Shown in pieces: positions 61,076 through 64,000 of a stretch of DNA of 64,000 bases. The notes beneath the pieces are model-generated. The model searched no databases and had not been told where the DNA came from. It was given only the letters and a program-made list of their open reading frames with translations. The stretch comes from Mucilaginibacter sp. MD40. Its GTDB lineage: Bacteria > Bacteroidota > Bacteroidia > Sphingobacteriales > Sphingobacteriaceae. A program made the position numbers and the translations under genes. The stretch's first letter is position 1, and each line of letters begins with the position of its first letter. Location: the NCBI RefSeq assembly GCF_002288635.1, contig NZ_NRSW01000001.1, positions 1,072,071 to 1,136,070 of the forward strand. The letters are read 5' to 3'.

Positions 61076-61390
61076 ATGAAAGAAATAAGCGTACAGGAAT
61101 TAAAAGAAAAGCTGGATAAAGGTGAAGACTTTCAACTGATAGATGTTCGTGAAGATTTTGAGTACGAAACCTCAAACCTGGGTGGCCAGCTTATCCCTCT
61201 GGGTGGAATTTTAATTGAAACCGATAAGATATCGCATGATAAGCCAGTTGTTGTAATGTGCCGTAGTGGCAAGCGCAGCGCCATGGCTATTATGCAGCTT
61301 GAACAACATGGCTACACTAACCTTTACAACCTGCAAGGGGGTATACTGGGTTGGAAAGCAGAAATAGACCCTGAACTTAACGTGTACTAA
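61076..61390 (+). CDS. rhodanese-like domain protein
   Basis: A 104-residue single-domain sulfurtransferase-like protein. Rhodanese fold: EISVQELKEKL (2-12), LIDVREDFEY (21-30), and active-site loop VVMCRSGKRSAMA with Cys62 and the CRSGKRS cradle. The end (YNLQGGILGWKAEIDPEL) is conserved. The single-domain type may carry sulfur or phosphate; substrate unknown. The frame opens at 61007, but ATG 61076 is chosen since the domain starts there. The next gene starts 2 bp after the stop. Confidence 0.93.
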   Translation: MKEISVQELKEKLDKGEDFQLIDVREDFEYETSNLGGQLIPLGGILIETDKISHDKPVVVMCRSGKRSAMAIMQLEQHGYTNLYNLQGGILGWKAEIDPELNVY

Positions 61391-61392
61391 CA

Positions 61393-61590
61393 ATGGGTAA
61401 AAAATTAGCCTTAAACGTTTTTTATACCGTAATCATCATTGTTTGCGGTTTTGGAGCGTACACGTCTTTACAAAACGAGCGCTGGATATGGCTGGTCAGC
61501 TTTTTAATGCTGGGCGCTTTGTTCGTAATTGCCAAAATACGGTTAATGAAAGAAGTGCGGGCGATGGAAGACCCCCGGATCAAAAAATGA
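61393..61590 (+). CDS. small two-helix membrane protein
   Basis: A 65-residue protein with two hydrophobic helices (FYTVIIIVCGFGAYTSL, 9-26, and WLVSFLMLGALFVIAKI, 33-50) and a charged tail (RLMKEVRAMEDPRIKK). Likely a small inner-membrane protein limited to Sphingobacteriaceae; I believe such proteins are classed as a DUF, but cannot name it with certainty. It lies between the rhodanese (2 bp) and SPFH (21 bp) genes, so it is probably in one transcript. Confidence 0.75.
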   Translation: MGKKLALNVFYTVIIIVCGFGAYTSLQNERWIWLVSFLMLGALFVIAKIRLMKEVRAMEDPRIKK

Positions 61591-61611
61591 AACCCCTCAA
61601 CCTTATCCAAC

Positions 61612-62514
61612 ATGTTTTTAGCTGTTATTGGTGTTATTATACTCGTAGCAAGTATAACACTTAAGCGCTCAAACGTTGCCGCGTCGCGTTTTAGCGGCAT
61701 GGCACGTATAATCGGTATAGCCATTATCGCTATTGGTTTACTGCTTTCTGTTTTCAAAGTAATTGATCCGGGTAAGGTTGGCGTACAGGTGCTGTATGGC
61801 AAGGTGCAGGATGATGTTTTGGAAAGCGGCCTGCATGTGATCAATCCCCTGGTTAATGTTGCCGATTTTAACGTGCAAACCCAAAATTACACCATGAGCG
61901 CCACCCACAGCGAGGGCGAAGTGCAGGGTGACGACGCGATAAGGGTACTCTCTTCCGATGGTTTGGAAGTAACCGTTGACCTGACCGTACTTTACAAAGT
62001 TGACCCTAAGAAGGCGCCCTTTATATTGCAGAACATAGGGATGGATTATGTAGATAAGATCGTTCGTACGGTATCGCGCACCGCTATACGTGATAACGCT
62101 GTGGCTTATCCCGCCGTTGATCTTTATTCTGTTAAACGCCAGGAATTTCAGGATAAGATCAACAGGACCATCTCGGCAAGTTTCGCTAAAAACGGACTAA
62201 TGCTTCAGCAGATATTGGTAAGGAACATTTCACTGCCTGCTTCGGTAAGGGCCAGTATTGAATCGAAGATACAAGCAGAGCAGGACGCGCAAAAGATGAC
62301 CTTCGTACTCCAAAAGGAACGGCAGGAAGCTGACCGTAAAAGGGTTGAAGCGCAAGGTATCGCCGACTATCAGCGCATCCTATCGACCGGATTGTCTGAT
62401 AAGCAATTACAATACGAAAGCATTAAAGCCCAAAAAGAGATCGCATTATCACCCAATACCAAGATCATCATTATGGGCAACGGCAAAACGCCGGTAATGC
62501 TCAGCGACAAATAA
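61612..62514 (+). CDS. SPFH/band 7 (prohibitin-like) membrane protein
   Basis: A 300-residue prohibitin/flotillin relative. An N-terminal membrane region (two helices, about 1-20 and 30-50) precedes the SPFH domain (54-230: VIDPGKVGVQVLYGKVQ, SSDGLEVTVDLTVLYKVDP, YVDKIVRTVSRTAIRDNA), then a helical coiled stretch rich in Gln, Glu, Arg and Ala (IESKIQAEQDAQKMTFVLQKERQEADRKRVEAQG, about 220-258). Forms oligomeric membrane scaffolds, often with proteases. Ends at a strong convergent terminator. Confidence 0.93.
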   Translation: MFLAVIGVIILVASITLKRSNVAASRFSGMARIIGIAIIAIGLLLSVFKVIDPGKVGVQVLYGKVQDDVLESGLHVINPLVNVADFNVQTQNYTMSATHSEGEVQGDDAIRVLSSDGLEVTVDLTVLYKVDPKKAPFILQNIGMDYVDKIVRTVSRTAIRDNAVAYPAVDLYSVKRQEFQDKINRTISASFAKNGLMLQQILVRNISLPASVRASIESKIQAEQDAQKMTFVLQKERQEADRKRVEAQGIADYQRILSTGLSDKQLQYESIKAQKEIALSPNTKIIIMGNGKTPVMLSDK

Positions 62515-62552
62515 AAGAGAAAGGCCACCCAAGCAGGGTGGCCTTTCTCTTT
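62514..62552. terminator. bidirectional terminator between SPFH and GH5 genes
   Basis: A 17-bp stem (62514-62530 with 62536-62552), AAGCA loop, between convergent genes. Confidence 0.9.
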
Positions 62553-62566
62553 CATGGAAGTGCAGG

Positions 62567-63793
62567 TTATTTAGTTGTTGCTTTTAAACCAAGCGCTTCT
62601 ATGTATCCTTTTTGAGGAGTGCAGTTGGCAAATTTGCTGTTCTCAAGAAACGCCCACAGTATCTTCTTTATCTTTTCCCTGTCGGCAGGTGCGGCTTTGC
62701 GGATTTCCTCAAAGCTTCCGCGTGGTTTTTCGGTGTATTCAATAATCTCGTCATACCCCTCAGGCGCCTTAAAGCTCATAAAGCCTTTGGTGTTATCGGC
62801 TTTTTTATAAGGCCAGTAATGCCAGCCAATGTTATTCTTTTCGCATAACAGCCTAAAATCATTCACCCACTGGTCGGTATTTTCGCCGGTTTCTCCTACG
62901 TAAATGGGTGCATTGTATTTATTGCGATAGTCTATATATTCCTGTATCACGTCCTGCTTAACATCTGTCCAGTACTTGTGGAAGGTATAAACACTTTTGT
63001 TATCGAATGGCGGGCCAAACACCTTAAAGTTGCTGTCCCACTGCGCTCCGCCTATAAATACAATATGGTTCTTATCAACAGAACGCACAGCCGCTGTTAT
63101 TTGCTTGTAAGTGGGTTCCAAAAGTGGGTTTAGGCTTTTTACATCAAAATAGTGGGCTATGGGCTCGTTCAGCAGGTCGTACCCCATTACCGTGGTTTCA
63201 TTCTTATAGTGGTCGGCAATTTTGCGCCATATATCGGCGGTGAGTTTGCGGCTTGCGGCACTGGTAAACAGGAAAGGGTAGCCATCGCCATCGTCGATAT
63301 TGTCGCCGGTTTGCCCTCCCGGGGCGCAATGCATATCTAAAATTACGTATAGGTTGGCCTTTTTACACCAGCCTATTACCTTGTCCAACAGTTCAAAGCC
63401 GCGGTTAGGGTTGTTTTGCCCCATATAGGTTTCTTTGGTGAACAGCCTGTAATTAAATGGTATGCGCAGCGAGTTAATGCCGGTAGATTTAAGGTACTGT
63501 ATATCCGCTTCGGTAATGTAAGTATCCTGGAAGGTTTTCCAGAAAAGTTTTACATCCTCCGGACCGATTAATTCTGTTAGCGCCTGGTTAATGAGCCGGG
63601 GCGAGTTGGTCTTTTTAAACTTGAACATATAGCCCTCGGGTACCAGCCAGTTGCCCAGGTTGGTCCCTCTTATTAGGAATGGCTTGCCGTTGGTGCCGAT
63701 TATTTCTTTACCCTTTACGCCGATGAATTTTTGAGCATAAAGGGTCGAACTTACTGCTGCTGCGAGCAGTAAAGATGCGATCAGTTTTTTCAT
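62567..63793 (-). CDS. glycoside hydrolase family 5 (beta-glucanase-like)
   Basis: A 408-residue secreted TIM barrel, signal ending TLYAQ (21). The domain starts with GTNLGNWLVPEGYMF, resembling exo-1,3-beta-glucanase/cellulase-like GH5 proteins. Catalytic acid Glu210 is in YDLLNEP and nucleophile Glu301 in YVGETGEN; also HCAPGGQTGDN, SLRIPFNYR and FHKYWTD, all GH5 landmarks. Substrate is unknown (beta-1,3/1,4-glucan or a plant glycan). It converges with SPFH, separated by a terminator. Confidence 0.94.
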   Translation of the reverse strand: MKKLIASLLLAAAVSSTLYAQKFIGVKGKEIIGTNGKPFLIRGTNLGNWLVPEGYMFKFKKTNSPRLINQALTELIGPEDVKLFWKTFQDTYITEADIQYLKSTGINSLRIPFNYRLFTKETYMGQNNPNRGFELLDKVIGWCKKANLYVILDMHCAPGGQTGDNIDDGDGYPFLFTSAASRKLTADIWRKIADHYKNETTVMGYDLLNEPIAHYFDVKSLNPLLEPTYKQITAAVRSVDKNHIVFIGGAQWDSNFKVFGPPFDNKSVYTFHKYWTDVKQDVIQEYIDYRNKYNAPIYVGETGENTDQWVNDFRLLCEKNNIGWHYWPYKKADNTKGFMSFKAPEGYDEIIEYTEKPRGSFEEIRKAAPADREKIKKILWAFLENSKFANCTPQKGYIEALGLKATTK

Positions 63794-63940
63794 ATGGATG
63801 CGGTAAAAGTTTATTTTGGTTAGCTATTTAACAAATGTATGCGATAGGGTAGTGCGGTGCAAGTAATAACCGACTTACATTACAAGGGATTGTGTGTGGC
63901 TGTATGGAAATTCCATCTCAAATTCATTTACCTTAGGGGC

Positions 63941-64000
63941 ATGTTTGATAAAAGCTTTTACGAAGGGGAGGTTTTTGAGAAACTCCAATATCCGGGAGTT
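63941..64000 (+). CDS. start of a protein gene cut off by the window edge
   Basis: ATG 63941 begins an open frame of 20 codons (MFDKSFYEGEVFEKLQYPGV) to the window's right end. The frame remains open upstream too, so the start is not certain. The beginning (YEGEVFEKLQY) resembles starts of pentapeptide-repeat proteins in this phylum, but 20 residues are too few for a call. Confidence 0.35.
   Translation, partial: MFDKSFYEGEVFEKLQYPGV

Noticed and set aside
1..64000. CRISPR array
   Set aside because: The repeats seen are dispersed or degenerate tandem units without regular unique spacers, and no cas gene is present.
1..64000. Complete prophage or transposon
   Set aside because: No integrase, transposase, terminase or capsid gene was recognised; the sheath gene stands alone.

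Overview
The window reads as chromosomal DNA of a Bacteroidota member, most likely family Sphingobacteriaceae (Mucilaginibacter/Pedobacter-like). Evidence: a SusC/SusD pair, OmpA-style 'regulatory domain + barrel' receptors, PspC/PadR and DUF4407 proteins, a sheath gene of the contractile-injection type, weak Shine-Dalgarno signals, many exact TAnnTTTG promoter -7 elements close to start codons, and several dispersed intergenic repeat types familiar from this family. Gene density is high; no gene-free stretch exceeds 300 bp (the longest, about 294 bp, is 6395-6688). The only RNA gene found is tRNA-Arg(CCT).

Layout. 1-4.5 kb: apaG and dusB (minus), then a compact plus-strand run CPBP protease, DUF2007, cdsA, psd (phospholipid synthesis). 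4.5-6.4 kb: aldo/keto reductase plus AraC regulator behind a two-copy direct repeat that looks like the operator. 6.4-9.2 kb: an accessory patch with a double-glycine-leader, six-cysteine peptide, a TlpA-type thioredoxin lipoprotein and an unknown lipoprotein. 9.2-15.8 kb: metallophosphoesterase, AlkD-like repair protein, MHS-type transporter, murF, recQ. 15.9-23.5 kb: M14 peptidase, outer-membrane barrel, and a PadR-PspC-small protein operon. 23.6-30.3 kb: SusC/SusD/DUF1735 uptake locus with no glycoside hydrolase beside it, then a secreted unknown. 30.3-34.9 kb: DoxX, LD-carboxypeptidase, metG, lipoprotein, tRNA-Arg. 35-38.2 kb: a three-gene minus cluster holding an orphan contractile-tail sheath. 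38.3-50.1 kb: rlmF, a DEAD-box helicase, a barrel with a phospholipase-A-like HxSNG motif, and scattered genes that together look like a periplasmic 3-keto-glycoside pathway (Tat-exported TIM-barrel isomerase, DUF1080 hydrolase, GMC dehydrogenase with Tat-exported small subunit, Tat-exported Gfo/Idh/MocA), with GH43 between them and GH20 beyond. 52-64 kb: small-molecule and housekeeping genes (SRPBCC, VOC, DinB, Nudix, plsC), three metallopeptidases (YpfJ-type, M28, M61), DUF4407, a rhodanese-small membrane protein-SPFH run and a GH5 glucanase; a final ORF runs off the right edge.

The strongest candidates for something new are the Cys-rich GG peptide with its thioredoxin lipoprotein, the orphan sheath cluster, and the dispersed periplasmic 3-keto-sugar pathway. 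Regulatory structures worth testing are the 22-bp-spaced direct repeat before the AraC operon, the PadR-like palindrome over its own promoter, and a pair of palindromes between the orphan response regulator and ydcF-like gene.
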